Shown here: positions 11,801 through 23,923 of the stretch, piece by piece | Layout of the letters: every line of letters starts with the position of its first letter | Position numbering within the stretch: position 1 is the first letter of the stretch | NCBI GenBank assembly: GCA_037974665.1 | Contig: CM075768.1 | Coordinates: forward strand, 3,312,501-3,376,500 | From: Ehretia macrophylla | Taxonomy: Eukaryota; Streptophyta; Magnoliopsida; Boraginales; Ehretiaceae | Reading direction: 5' to 3' | Length of the DNA: 64,000 bases | The notes under the pieces: model-generated | What the model saw: the letters and a program-made list of their open reading frames with translations, nothing else | What the model was told of the DNA's origin: nothing | The model's database searches: none | Translations under genes and position numbers: made by a program

Positions 11801-14293
11801 TGTCACGCCCCGACCCAACCCCCAAGCTAAAGGTTAAGTCCGGACCCGACACACGGACAGAGTCTCCTCTGTACCGTGGACATTCTAAAAACTTGTAAAC
11901 ACTTAAACAAGGTCCCAATATCACATACAAGCTTTTCTTAATTATACAATAAAGCTATAGGGCCATCCGAGCCTTATAGTACACAATATCTCCAAAACAC
12001 ACAAGCATGCGAGAACTGGTTGTCGGCATAGTCTTATAATCATAACATTCTAGGAAATCAATAAAACAACTTAAGGGATGAAGCATTCTACATCAACCAT
12101 CCACTCCCAAGCATGCAAGGAAATAAGGCGAGAAATAAAAGTTATTACAGTTCATAGACTTTCAAAGCCATAACCCAACCAACTAATCTTCAACTTATAC
12201 AACAAGCATATACATAGCCCTTAGGCCACAAAATAGTACATAAAACAATTAGATGAACTTTCCACATAGCAGCAAATTCAATAACCACCTCAAGTTATCA
12301 GACACAGCAACTAAGGTAAAGGCTCGATCTGAACTTCTTCTTCCTCAACTAAATCAACAAGCTGGGGATCACCCTCAGCGTCTCCTGAAACAGATATCGA
12401 GGTATGAGCAACCACTGTTGCCCAGTGAGGGATATAGTCCCGGGGCGTGCAATGCAACAGATAATACAATTACACAACAATAACACTTTAACAATTTAAG
12501 AATCAATGATAACTTAAATAACCACACAATTGAAAGGATACATTTCAACAATCCCCTATACACCAATCTTCACTGGTCTTCAATCATGATCCACGAACCA
12601 CGAGCACGAGCACGATCACGATAAGCCGGCATAACCCCATTCACTCCAGTGGGTGTACTCCGGATGTACCCCAAATCCTACGACCCAACATCCCCTGGCA
12701 ATCTCCGGACCAGGCGAATGAGGGAATAGGGCACGGAGTTTGAATATCCACCGGCAAGCCCTCTGCCGCCCAGCCGATATTCAACACATCCGCCCCGACA
12801 CTATGGTTGCGCAACCACTATGCAATGCACTCAACGATGGCAAGTTAATAACAATAATATAAGCATTAACACATATGAGGATCAACAAAGTAGGTTGACC
12901 TCGTTGCAATTAGGATAGAAGCAAAGATAGAAGCTAATAAGCAGTTTACAAATGAACTTATACCATATAAGCATAGAATCATTCCAAAAGCTCCAAATCA
13001 ATTTAAAATCATATATAAACACTTAAGAAGTCCTGACATGGGTTTAGAAGTGTGAGACAACTTAAATTGCACCTAAACCTCTTTGTTTTTCGAACTATTT
13101 CTCTTCTAAACCAAAGTTAATGATTTCATTTTCAAAGGAAACTCCCCCAACCTTCTAACTAACCCCCAAGGTACCCTCTCAACCCTCTAATTCAATCAAA
13201 TACCCGCGTTTACCCCGAAAGCCCCAATTTCCCTCTTTTGGCTTTAAACTACACCTATATTGTCCGGGCTTCAAACAAGGGATATCAAGGCATCTATAGC
13301 ACCTAGGTAGCCTAAGGATACTAGAATTGAAGCCCGAATCCATCCGGATCCGCATTAACCCCGAAAGCCCCAACTTAAAGTCGGCTATTTTCCATTTTTA
13401 GGCGATTTAAGGGCAATGCAAGTGTACGGGGCTATTTAATTATCTTCACTAGTACCTAAGGCATCAATTAGAAGCATTAATTCAAGCCAATTCGAGCAAT
13501 TACACAAAACCCTAGAAAAAACGTCACTATTCACCCTAAAAATCAAACTAACGATTCTAACCGTTTAAATTGCGAAACGACGGTTCAAAAGTGTTCTCTA
13601 GCATTCATATAGATAGTATATTAGCATAGATAACAATTATAATGGCATATAATCATATTTTCAACAATTCAATAAATGAGCAACTATTTAAAAATGCAAA
13701 AATAAGTCGTGAAATCCCTCACCACTACGCGTAGGAGCACCTAGGAACCTTGCAAACACCCTACACTAGTTGCTCAAGGCTTGGCTTGGCTTGAATTGAT
13801 GATTTGATGAGCAAAATCTCTCCCAAATGCACAAGGAAGGCTGTCGGGTTTGGCTACTGTTCACAAGCTGAATTTTTTTTGTTTTTGTGATACAATGTGC
13901 TTGTGTTATGTTATATTAGGTAGGCCTTGGGGTGGCGTCATGTTGGGTAATTAAATGGCTTCTAAAATGTGCGTTGAAAGCTTAGAAACGAGCCTAAGGT
14001 GGTAAAATATATGCTAGCTAATTAATTACCTAAGTTAGTTACGTAACACTATTCATTCAACTACTAAAGTCATTTTCTAAACGAGCCTTCCTAACGCCTT
14101 AAGCTCAAATGCACATTTTTCCCACTACTTTTACAATTAATATGATTTAATAAAAATGCTAATTAACTAATAGAAAGTAGTTTAAAAACGGAGTGAATAG
14201 TAGTCACAAAGTCAGTTAATAAGGCATAGAAATAAATGCGCAAACAAGGGATGCAACAGTAATTAAATGCATGGCTAAAACCCGGGCGTCACA
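11801..14293 (-). repeat. 5' LTR of element B (right copy)
   Basis: 2493 bp, the partner of 4265-6751. Length differs by six bases because CGAGCA is repeated once more near 12600. This copy should hold the promoter for the genomic RNA on the minus strand. The donor-like and acceptor-like sites described for the left LTR are present here too (about 13722 and 12384). Confidence 0.93.
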
Positions 14294-14740
14294 CACACCA
14301 CATTGTAGTATGAATATTGCAATCTATACATGTGTAGATTATGAAGTTTAAGAACTATTGGTGGAAGTTTTTAAGATTTCATGTTTGCTGGAATTTTTGT
14401 TTAACATATAGAATTGTGCATGTTCATGTTAAGAAACAAAGAAAATTCTTGAGCAAACAAAGTATTAGCTATATTGATAGACAATTATATGTTTTTGCAA
14501 GTTTTATTCAATATAATTAAAGTTAGATGAGTAGTTTTCATTTTATTGCAAAATTATTGGACATCTTAGATATTTAATTAGATATATTAAATTTATGGAA
14601 ACAGTAAAATCTAGTTTGATTTGAAAACTAGAAGAGTTTTACTTGAATTGCAAGAAACAAGGAGCAAAAAAAAATAATAATAATAAAACAAAAAAAAAAT
14701 ATGGTCGTCCCCCTCTTTCACGCATCCCAAGGATGCATGA
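14294..14740. other. Unassigned AT-rich spacer
   Basis: About 450 bases between element B and an LTR-like start. It contains short A-rich and AATAAT runs near 14667-14700 and no credible frame. It could be old host DNA or an unrecognised repeat. Confidence 0.5.
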
Positions 14741-15170
14741 TGTGATATCCCAAAACCGGCATATAATTAATAGCATTCAATTGCATTTAATTATGTGTTA
14801 TCTTAAATGCTAGCCTAGAATTTTGTATTTATTTTGCTTAAATCATTCATTTTTGCACTATTTTCATATTTTTTTAAAAGTGTTCAAATAATACTTACTT
14901 TAATTATTTAAAAAAGAATATTAACTACCTTATTATTTTAGTACTCGATTTCTTCTTTTTGCATTTAATTATTTTATTTTCAATAAAATGGAAAGGTAGC
15001 TCCGAGCTTGGAGTGAATTTTAAGTTATTTTTACTTTTCAAAAATTATATTTTTTCTATCATTGCTTATCATTTTTATAGCAATCGTTCATCGACCATTC
15101 GTGCGTGGCATATAGGAAACGAGAGTTAGAGAATTGTTTTTTTTAGTCCTCCGTGAATAGTGTTTTAGTT
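14741..15170 (+). repeat. LTR-like 5' fragment, plus orientation
   Basis: It begins TGTGATATCCCAAAACCGG, in the style of the LTR starts elsewhere in the window, and contains GTGAATAGTG near 15153, a motif shared by the other LTR families here. At 15171 it changes abruptly into element D's LTR in the opposite orientation. No polypurine tract or interior is visible. The assignment rests on resemblance only. Confidence 0.45.
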
Positions 15171-16266
15171 AAATGAGTTAAATTATCAATTAAATACCCG
15201 CAAAATAAAAATGCATGTTACGACTGTTTAAAATTGCTATAAACTCACAAAGTTAGTCTACAACTCCTAACTAGAAATAATCTAAAGACAATTTAACAAA
15301 ACAACAACTAAATATTCAATATTAAAAGTTTGACCTAAGCTTTAAAATTATAATATAGTTTTTCCCTCACTTTGATCCCAAGCAATGTTAGAAATGTGTA
15401 GAATAAATGCCCAACAAGCAATTTCAAGCTTTGAATTAAGTTATTTGGCCTTAAATTACAAATTTTATGAGAAAATTAAGCTTGAAAACCTAAGAAAATG
15501 TTTTCCTTCTTCTCTTAAGCTCTCACGGCTGCAATGTGTGTGCGTTTGTGGTGTTTTGCTTTGTTTTAATGTCTGTAGTAATTTTATAGGCAAAGTCAAA
15601 GCAAGATTCAAAAGTCAAAGTTGGCAATTTAGTTATTTTAGTTAAGTTTTTGCCAAAAATAGTCATATAAATACTATCTAACTTAAATACTACATTTAGT
15701 AGACTATTTTTAGTTGACAACATTTATATGTAGGCATTTAATTACATACAATTAAAATAAAATGCATATTTTTGCAAAAGAAGATAAAAAGTCATATTAT
15801 TTGTTTTCAAATGTCTTTTGAATGCACAATTGATCTAAAATCATTTAATATCACATATAAATACATTTATATTAATATATACTAGGTCAACGAAAGTCAA
15901 CGCAAGAATCAGGTTTAGTAGAAATCACTATTTGGCTAAAAAACGCTACTTTTCGCTCGAAAAGTCTATTTAAATTCCTATTTCGTTTCAGAATCAATTT
16001 TTATCAAACACGGGTCTATTAATAATAGAGGACTAGGTTTTCAAACGTTTAGAAGATCAGTTTCAAAATTCTAACGAATGTGTCTTCAAATACTATTCAC
16101 AAAACCAACGATAAAATTTTCAATACAGATTTCTATGAAAATTTTATGAATACTCATTTATCATGTATAGAGGTAATAATCACATAATTATCACATTTTA
16201 ATTGAAATAACATGTAAATAGATCAAAACACGTAATTGTAAATAAGAGCAAATTCGGGGTCTCACA
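15171..16266 (-). repeat. 3' LTR of element D, truncated
   Basis: It matches 20447-21543 along its whole length and ends GGGGTCTCACA next to the polypurine tract. The remaining part of the LTR is missing. Its outer border is the junction with the plus-oriented fragment at 14741-15170. Confidence 0.85.
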
Positions 16267-16280
16267 TTTTTCCCCCTTAA
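16267..16280 (-). other. Polypurine tract of element D
   Basis: The plus strand reads TTTTTCCCCCTTAA, a purine tract on the element's strand adjoining the LTR. Beyond it, AACAATTGCGTCCGCGCAATTC matches the sequence just upstream of the tract in A and B. Confidence 0.85.
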
Positions 16281-18342
16281 AACAATTGCGTCCGCGCAAT
16301 TCTCGAACTAAGTCCTCAATCGTTACACTTTAACAATACTTTTCTTAGTTTCCATTTATTTCTTAGGATGACACCTAAACAAAGACCTCAAAGGAAATAA
16401 ACTCCGTTGACTGCAAGATGATTATCACAATTCTAAAACAATCCTCAATTCATAATTCACTCCCACCTAATATCATATTGCATATGAAAGAAATCACAAC
16501 TCTAAGGTCTTAGCATGCTACTACTACTTATCAATCATCCCCTACTACACAAAAGGGCTTTATGAACACCCCGAGGGTTTAAAAACTCATTCACGATAAC
16601 ATGAATGATTACTGATCAAGGGAATATCTCAAAAGTGACATTAGTTATAATATGGCTATTATGAAATTTACAAGAAAATAAGGATATGGAAAATCATATT
16701 CGAGCCAACAATCAAGTGAACAAGAGGTCAAACAAGTTAGAGAATCAAGAGGCTAATTGTTTAATAAGAAAGCATGATAACTAAGATAATGAATGTCTCA
16801 GCACCTATCAGTTAAATAAGTATGAACAAATGATGATGACGAGTCAAAACAGTGCTGAGTATGTTGAAGAAACATTCCTGAACAAGTAAACATTTCAATT
16901 CTCGATGATTGTTCAAGGAACCAACAAGTAAGTTGTACTTGAGGCGAAATGAAATTAAGAAATAAGAGATGATTAATTCAATAGAAAACACGAGTGACAA
17001 TATAATGAGTATCTCAGCATGCAATAACCAAAGAAGTATAAATAAGAAATGACAATGCTGAGTATATTGAATGAGCAATTACAAGCTAAGTAATGGCTCA
17101 GGATTTAATAATAAAACAATAGGATTAACAAGGATCAACAAGAATGACAATGATATACTTAGGTAGGGAGTACATCAAGCAAGTGAAATTCGAATAAGTA
17201 AAATGGTATACCAAAGGAGAAATTACTTTCAAATGAATAGTAATAGGATAAAATAAAATATTAAAACTAATGACTGGAGATATAGAATGAAATATAGAAG
17301 TCTCAAACTTTAACTTCAATAAGCGACATTGCTATAAGAAGCAAATATGAATGTTAAGATAGAAACAATGTCAAATGAGTATAGGATCCATTAATCCAAT
17401 AATAAAAAATTTCAAGAAACAATTGATATGCTAGAAAAGTGTAACTCTCTCCCAAATAAGTGAGAATAGAGTAGAAAAGAATAATAAGACCAATAGAATT
17501 ACGAAGCACAAAAAAGGTGTCCCACCTACACATTTAATCACCAACAAGTCAAATCCTACAATCTATCTCTCTCCAAAACTCATACAATCACTCCAAAATT
17601 TACATTCCGCAGCAGACCAATCGCTAAACAAGATAAATCACTGATTACCTAACAAGATTGACTGATGAAGACTTCAAAATTTGATAACACAATACAGATT
17701 CATACTAACCCATTATAACACAAGAGAATTCCCAATCAACAATTTAGAAAGTCATACCACCTAGAACTCAAAAGCTTGATGTAGGCAAGTAAATGTTCAG
17801 TCACCAAAATGCATTCTTATTTCCTCAAATAATTCTATCTCCCAACAATTACATCTTCGAATAAAGTAACTTTAATAAGGAATCACTCTAATTGGCTCCA
17901 AGGTTTAAAGATCAAAACTCCAAAATAACTTTTGATAAGATAGCAATCCCAAGTAGTAGAAATATATACATGTTATACTACACTTCATTTAATTCACAAA
18001 TATACATCACCAATTCCTCAAATAAATTCATTCTAAAATAACCTCAAGAAAATATAATATGAGTTGAGACTCCAAAAGTGTCTAATCACATCCTCACGGA
18101 AACCTCAACTTATGATCCATCTCCAAGTAATAACAAGTTAAACATGACAAGAAAAGTAATTATAATCATCAAGATACATTGCTATTTCCTCGAACAACTT
18201 CATTATCGCTAAAGGAACATCAAGAACATATCCATTAAATTGAGACTAAAATCCATAAGCATAATAATCAAGATCTCAATGATAAACTATCAGAATAATA
18301 ATAACTCAAAATCACAGCCTACCTCTGGTTTTGAAAGCTCTT
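16281..18342 (-). other. Non-coding interior of element D
   Basis: AT-rich, with no frame resembling gag, protease, reverse transcriptase or integrase in any of the six frames. Two loosely similar segments near 16795-16890 and 17005-17095 both contain CTCAGCA and TGCTGAGTAT(G/A)TTGA and look like a diverged duplication. This is consistent with a non-autonomous element that would depend on proteins from a relative. Confidence 0.6.
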
Positions 18343-18950
18343 GCAGCCTCCCTTGACATTAAAAGGTCACTCACGAGTTAAAACATGTATGCAACTATAT
18401 CATATGAAAGGCAAGTACAACGTAATGTGTAATTATCATACAATGCAACATTATCACATAACACACAATTCAGCACATAGGAAACAAATATCACCTAAGC
18501 AGGTTATATCACGTAAGAAAGTTATAAGCAATTAAAGTCACATAAGCAACAAACTTCAGATAAGGCAAGTTGATCACATAACTCACATTGGTCACTTAAA
18601 GTACATTAAGCACCTAAAGCACGTTGTTTCACATAATCTAGTTATAAACAATTAAAACCACATAAACAACTAACTTCACACAAAACACTTCGATACATAA
18701 AACACATTCATCACATAATACACATTGGCTGCATACAACACATTGAGTACATAAGGCACACTGTCACATAAAGCATATTGACTACATTAGTTGACTTAAC
18801 ACATAAGGCATATTGATTACATAGAAAGTGAGTCACATAAGTAAGTTAATCACATAAACATATTAACATGTAATTCACTTTACACTAAGTACATGCATTC
18901 ATGTTAAGACCTCTACCCACATTCTGAGCATACCCCGGCTTACAAGAAAA
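18343..18950 (-). repeat. Degenerate TTATGTG array in the leader of element D
   Basis: About 600 bases next to the primer binding site carry dozens of copies of CACATAA or CACATTG (TTATGTG and CAATGTG on the element's strand), spaced roughly 12-25 bases apart. The leader of H (58085-58215) has a short version of the same array (TTATGTGATT). The array lies where a packaging or dimerisation signal would be expected. Confidence 0.65.
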
Positions 18951-18954
18951 TCAT

Positions 18955-18966
18955 GCTCTGATACCA
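18955..18966 (-). other. Primer binding site of element D (initiator Met tRNA)
   Basis: The minus strand reads TGGTATCAGAGC, five bases from the LTR that starts at 18972. It is the same primer type as in B and H. Confidence 0.9.
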
Positions 18967-18971
18967 CTTAA

Positions 18972-21543
18972 TGTCACACCCCAACTCGACCCCACTTATG
19001 ATTAGTCAGGACGCAATGAAATTTCAGCAATATAACGTCTATAATATGGACAATAGGGCTCTAAACCAACCCTTTATAACATCACACAACCAACTGCAAC
19101 TTCAACAACAACTCCATCAACATTCAACACATCCAAAACCATGCATTAAACAACCATACAACATACCAACCATAAGTCATATGCCTCTGTTTCAACAACA
19201 AACCATAAGCTATACTATACATATGCATAATAGATATAAAGCTAGTCTAGCAGCCTATTCATATTCCAAAAGTAAGACAACTAGCTAGCATTATACTTTC
19301 ACTATCATTATATCATCCTATACAATACAAACTTCAAAATTAATACAATACAACTTATTTTATAATACAAGACAATAATAATAAAAAACTCCAGCAAAGA
19401 CATCAAGGACAAGACTTGCACATTTGACTCGTCCACATATTGCTTATACTCGGCCTCTTGAGGAACATACCCTAAACCGACTCGGTAACACCTGAAAACC
19501 AGCAAATGAGGGTGAGCTTATATATAACAAAGCTGGGGGTTCGGAAGATATTTTGGAAACTCTTTCTTTATCACTTGGGAAATCATCCTAGGTACAATAA
19601 CAATCAATAAAACTTCTTCAACAACGATATTTCAATTCAAGCAACATGAATAACCATTCAATTGAGAAATGATACACTAGCTGATGTATCTCCATACGCC
19701 ATCACGAACTCAACCAACCCTATACGCCTATTGATACATTCCGGAGGTACCTCATCTAGCCTCTCCCTCCATGGCATCTCCGCCCATGCGAACTAGGGGT
19801 AGTACATGATAGTCATGTCGTTATCAACCTGACAGCCTGATACTGCCCGAGAGATGGCACACACTATCATGACTCATGACAATAATAATAAACATTTCAT
19901 ATTCTGAGAAGACAACAAAGTAGGTTGTCCTCTAGAACAGCAACAATTATCAATCAGTTATCAATACCTCAATCAATACAACATCAATTAAACAATTAAG
20001 ACAACTAAGTCAGATAACAAAATAGGCCACCCAACTTATCACACATTTCAACATGCATTCAATCCCGAACCTACTCAACAACAATCCGAGAAACAACTAC
20101 ATAAACACTACCAAACAACTAAAGACAACATTTAAGCATTTTAAAGAGAGACTACACAAACTTCTAAAATTCATAACTTACAATCTACGAATCAAACAAA
20201 CCCCAAACCACTCCTATCACTCAACCATCAATGCAAGTACATTAGTCCCCTCTTAAACCAACCAAAAGCCATCTAAAACAAGACCAACAAGCCCAAAAAT
20301 TACAATGCACCATGGCGGGAATTTTTGACTTTTTCCACGGCTATCAAATTAAAAATTTGGCATTACAACATTACTACACAATAAATAACGAGTCTATAGA
20401 AGCGATTACAACTTGATTTCAACTACTACAACTACAATTATTCAAGAAATGAGCTAAATTATCAATTAAATACCTAGAAAATAAAAATACATGTTAAAAC
20501 TGTTTAAAATTGCTATAAACTCACAAAGTTAGTCTACAACTCCTAACTAGCAATAATCTATAGACAATTTAACAAAACAACAACTAAATATTCAATATTA
20601 AAAATTTGACATAAGCTTTAAAATTATAATCTAGTTGTTTCCTCACCTTTGATCCCAAGCAATGTTAGCAATGTGTAGAATAGGTGCCCAACAAGCAATT
20701 TCAAGCTTTGAATTAAGTTTTTTGGCCTTAAATTGCAAATTCTATGAGAAAATTAAGCTTGAAAACCTAAGAATTTTTTTTCCTTCTTCTCCTAAGCTCT
20801 CACAGCTGCAATGTGTGTGTGTTTGTGGTGTTTTGCTTTGTTTTAATGTGTGTAGTAATCTTATAGGCAAAGTTAAAGCAAGATACAAAAGTCAAAGTTG
20901 GCAATTTAGTTATTTTAGTTGAGTTTTTGCCAAAAATAGTCATGTAAATACTATCTAACTTAAATACTACATTTAGTAGACTATTTTTAGTTGACAACAT
21001 TTATATGTAGGCATTTAATTACATACAATTAAAATAAAATGCATATTTTTGCAAAAGAAGATAAAAAGTCATATTATTTGTTTTCAAATGTCTTTTGAAT
21101 GCACAATTAATCTAAAATCATTTAATATCACATTTAAATACATTTATATTAATATATACTAGGTCAACAAAAGTCAACGCAAGAATCAGGTTTAGCAGAA
21201 ATCACTATTTGGTTCAAAAATGCTTTTTTTGACCCGAAAAATCTATTTAAATTCCTATTTTGTTTCAGAATCAATTTTTATCAAATACAGGTTTATTAAT
21301 GACAGAGGACTAGGTGTTCAAATGTTTAGAATACTAGTTTCAAAATTATAGCGGACGTGTCTTCAAATACTATTCACAAAACCAACGATAAAATTTTTAA
21401 TGTAGATTTCTATGAAAATTTCGTGAATACTCACTTATCATATAATAGAAGTAATAATCACATAATTATCATATTTAATTTAAATAACATATAAACAGGT
21501 CAAAACATATAATTGTAAATAAGAGCAAATTCGGGGTCTCACA
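18972..21543 (-). repeat. 5' LTR of element D
   Basis: 2572 bp, starting TGTCACACCCCAACTCG and ending GGGGTCTCACA on the plus strand. It is collinear with E1 (2570 bp). It includes the block ACAACAAAGTAGGTTGTCC (about 19913), a minus-strand acceptor-like TTTTCAG|G at 19492/19491 with a following short frame (GYVPQEAE...YVDES), and a donor-like CAAAG|GTGAGG near 20648. Confidence 0.88.
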
Positions 21544-21747
21544 GGGTGGACGGCTAGGACCATGATCCGTAGGACCATGGTGCTTTATTTTGTTTCAACT
21601 TTGTTTTTTTGTAGTAATTGAAGTTTAGTTGTAGTCAAATTTTAGAATTTGGATAAATTTTAATGTCTATCTAGAAATTTATGATAATTAAATTTAATTA
21701 TTTAATTGTTTAATCCAATGCTTTAATATTTATATTTAATTATTTTT
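21544..21747. other. Short unassigned AT-rich stretch
   Basis: About 200 bases between element D and the CACTA end, with no frame or recognised repeat. It is probably older host DNA into which the neighbours inserted. Confidence 0.5.
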
Positions 21748-21769
21748 CACTACAAGAAACAGTGGAGTT

Positions 21770-22340
21770 TGTGACGCTATAAAATGTCACAATTTCGTCG
21801 TAAATAAAGAGTTGCGATAAAATTACGACGACAATCATATCATCGCTAACCCTTGTATGGCTAAATTATTTTCAGTTTACGATGAATAAAAATTGGGAAT
21901 ATGTTGTTGCAAAGTCGCCACAAACGGGGACTAATTTGCTACGACTACATTTTGTGGCAAAATCGTGGAAAAATTTCGTCGCAAATTAATGGCAGAGTTT
22001 TGATGCAAAATAGTGGCAACTTCTTTGACGCAATTGTGTGGCAAAAGTTATGTTTCAAAATCGTGGCAAAACTTTTGCCGTAGTTTTATGGAAAAAGGTT
22101 TCACACAATAGTGTCATAAATATTTTGTGGCCAAACCGTGGCAATTTATTTTGATGCAAAATCGTGACAAGAGTTTTGTGGTAAAACCGTGGCTATCTTT
22201 TGTCGAGTTTTCGTGGCTGTTATTGTTGTCGCCCATTTGTGGCTACAGTTAAGCAAGCTTTGTCACAAATTCGTGGCTACATTTAGTCCTTTTGTCACAA
22301 ATTCATGGCGATTCTCAAATCCACCCAATAAGCAAAGGTG
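21770..22340. repeat. CACTA subterminal repeats
   Basis: Degenerate 10-15-bp units around GTGGCAAAA, CCGTGGC and TCGTGGCTA recur at least ten times in both strict and decayed form. In En/Spm-type elements such repeats bind the element's own TNPA-like protein next to each terminus. Confidence 0.7.
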
Positions 22341-23369
22341 GTTTGTGACGTCATTTTGTTTGTCCTGTTAAATTACAAAATAATATAAATTCAAACCCCA
22401 TAATTGAATCTCATAAATTACACAACCTACACATTCATTCAAAAGAACACAAATCTACACCAAAGTAGCTAAGCCATAATATATACATAATAGTCACCAT
22501 TCAATAAAGTACACTTCAAACATACATTCAAAAAGAAATACTAAATGTACATCTATCATAACGTTATCTAGCTTATTTGTCTTGCTATGATAAGCTCCAA
22601 AAGAGAATTGTATGCAAAAGGTTTACAACATCCTCCATCATGGCAAAATATCATTGTATAAAGACAATCTATATCTAAGCCTACTAGTTTCACCATCTTC
22701 AGATAATCCATGTCATATCTACAAATAAGAAAACAAACCAATCTAAAGCCTAATACTCAACCAAAACATTGCGATACATAAAAATGAGAATGAAGGCAAA
22801 AACAAATTCTATGAGTTTGACATACAATTTCTTCAAATGATTATGTTTAATTAACACAATTGCAAACAAAACTCTACATGTACCTTAAAACTCTTTACAA
22901 CAAAATATGTAAGAACAAATTACACAAGCATCTATTATATTTTATTAGCCCTTGTCAAGAATAGAATAAGAACAATCAGTAGTGTACATGACATATATTC
23001 ATAAACTCAAAATATGCATATAACAGAATATAGTATCATTCAGTACTTATATATGCCCAAAATATAACTAAGATAGGATCCATACTATATCATCTACTTA
23101 CAAGGTCTGAAGTAAACAAACCTTATTTTAACAGCCATGACTTCACATACACCACAACTTTACCAAGAAATTATACTAGCTACTATTATTACACAAACAA
23201 GAAATACATTCTCAGTATTTGATGAGTTTTCCACTTTGAAATGAAGCACGAATAGTATAAAAAGAAACAACGAAAAATTAAAATGAACAATATATATGTA
23301 TAAAATGTCAGAATTACATAATATACTTAAACCCACTTGTTAAAGTTTCCAATATAAGATAAAGTCATA

Positions 23370-23374
23370 CCATG
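23370..23374. repeat. Target duplication CCATG, left of element C
   Basis: CCATG here and at 40907-40911 flank element C exactly. This confirms one insertion event and the continuity of the CACTA element across it. Confidence 0.92.
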
Positions 23375-23923
23375 TGTTACGCCCGAGACCAAGCGCATGC
23401 ATAATTCATTCATTTGCATATATTTATGTGTTTAAATAAAGTGTTGTATGTGAATATGTGTTTAATTAATAGTTTGCATTCATTTAGTAGACTACTTTTA
23501 CATTCTTTATGAAGGATAAATAAATTATGTTTAATTAATGTATATAATATAAATAACCTATTATTTTGCTACTTAAATTATGTGGAAATATTTTCTACCT
23601 TTAATAAATTTATTTTTATTATTTTAAAATGAGCCCTGAGCCCGGGCCAAAAGATTAAAGTATTTTATTTTACAAATTTAGTATTTTTGCCTTATTATAT
23701 ATGTATTTTTGGGCATACGCTCATAAATTTTATTTGCATAGAACTTTGGGAAGGCGGGTAGAAAAAATTATTTTGTGTATCGCATGAATAGTACTAGCTA
23801 GACTACATTTGGTCCAATTAGAAGATATAGTTTTGTAGGCTTAATTTTTTTAAAGTTGTCTACATATTTGACATAGCCCAATTAAAGCCTTGTTAGCTAT
23901 TTTATATATATATATATATATAT

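Larger units (their letters stand above)
4265..14293 (-). mobile_element. Element B: complete Ty3/Gypsy chromovirus (Tekay/Del-like), 10.0 kb
   Basis: A full element on the minus strand, with LTRs at both ends, a primer binding site next to the right (5') LTR, one long gag-pol frame, and a polypurine tract next to the left (3') LTR. On its sense strand the ends read TGTGACGCCC...GCGTGACA. Stretches of the two LTRs compared by eye differ by about 1%, which suggests a recent insertion (likely under one million years at usual plant rates). It looks whole: the main frame is open from gag to the end of pol. No target duplication can be tested, because the left side continues into fragment B'. Confidence 0.95.
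15171..21543 (-). mobile_element. Element D: non-autonomous chromovirus-like LTR element
   Basis: A minus-strand LTR element of the same LTR family as E1 and H. The right (5') LTR is full length (2572 bp), and a primer binding site, leader and polypurine tract are present. The 2.7-kb interior has no recognisable gag or pol coding sequence, so it is either a non-autonomous derivative or very decayed. The left (3') LTR keeps only the 1096 bases next to the interior, so the element is truncated. The paired LTR stretches differ by roughly 6% by eye, making it clearly older than B. Confidence 0.82.
21748..23374. mobile_element. CACTA (En/Spm) DNA transposon, terminal part
   Basis: CACTACAAGAAA at 21748-21759 is the standard terminal inverted repeat of plant CACTA elements. 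It is followed by a typical subterminal region (21770-22340) with many scattered copies of GTGGCAAAA or TCGTGGC and TTTTGTGGC variants. An AT-rich non-coding stretch follows to 23374, where element C interrupts it. The element resumes at 40912. The opposite terminus (TTTCTTGTAGTG) is not recognisable in the window, so the right border is unknown. This is a remnant. Confidence 0.85.

Noticed and set aside
19308-19505. 65-aa minus-strand frame in the LTR of D taken as a normal gene
   Set aside because: Only its middle (GYVPQEAE...YVDES) is conserved with E1 and H; the rest is hydrophobic AT-rich sequence. It is treated as part of the LTR short-frame observation instead.
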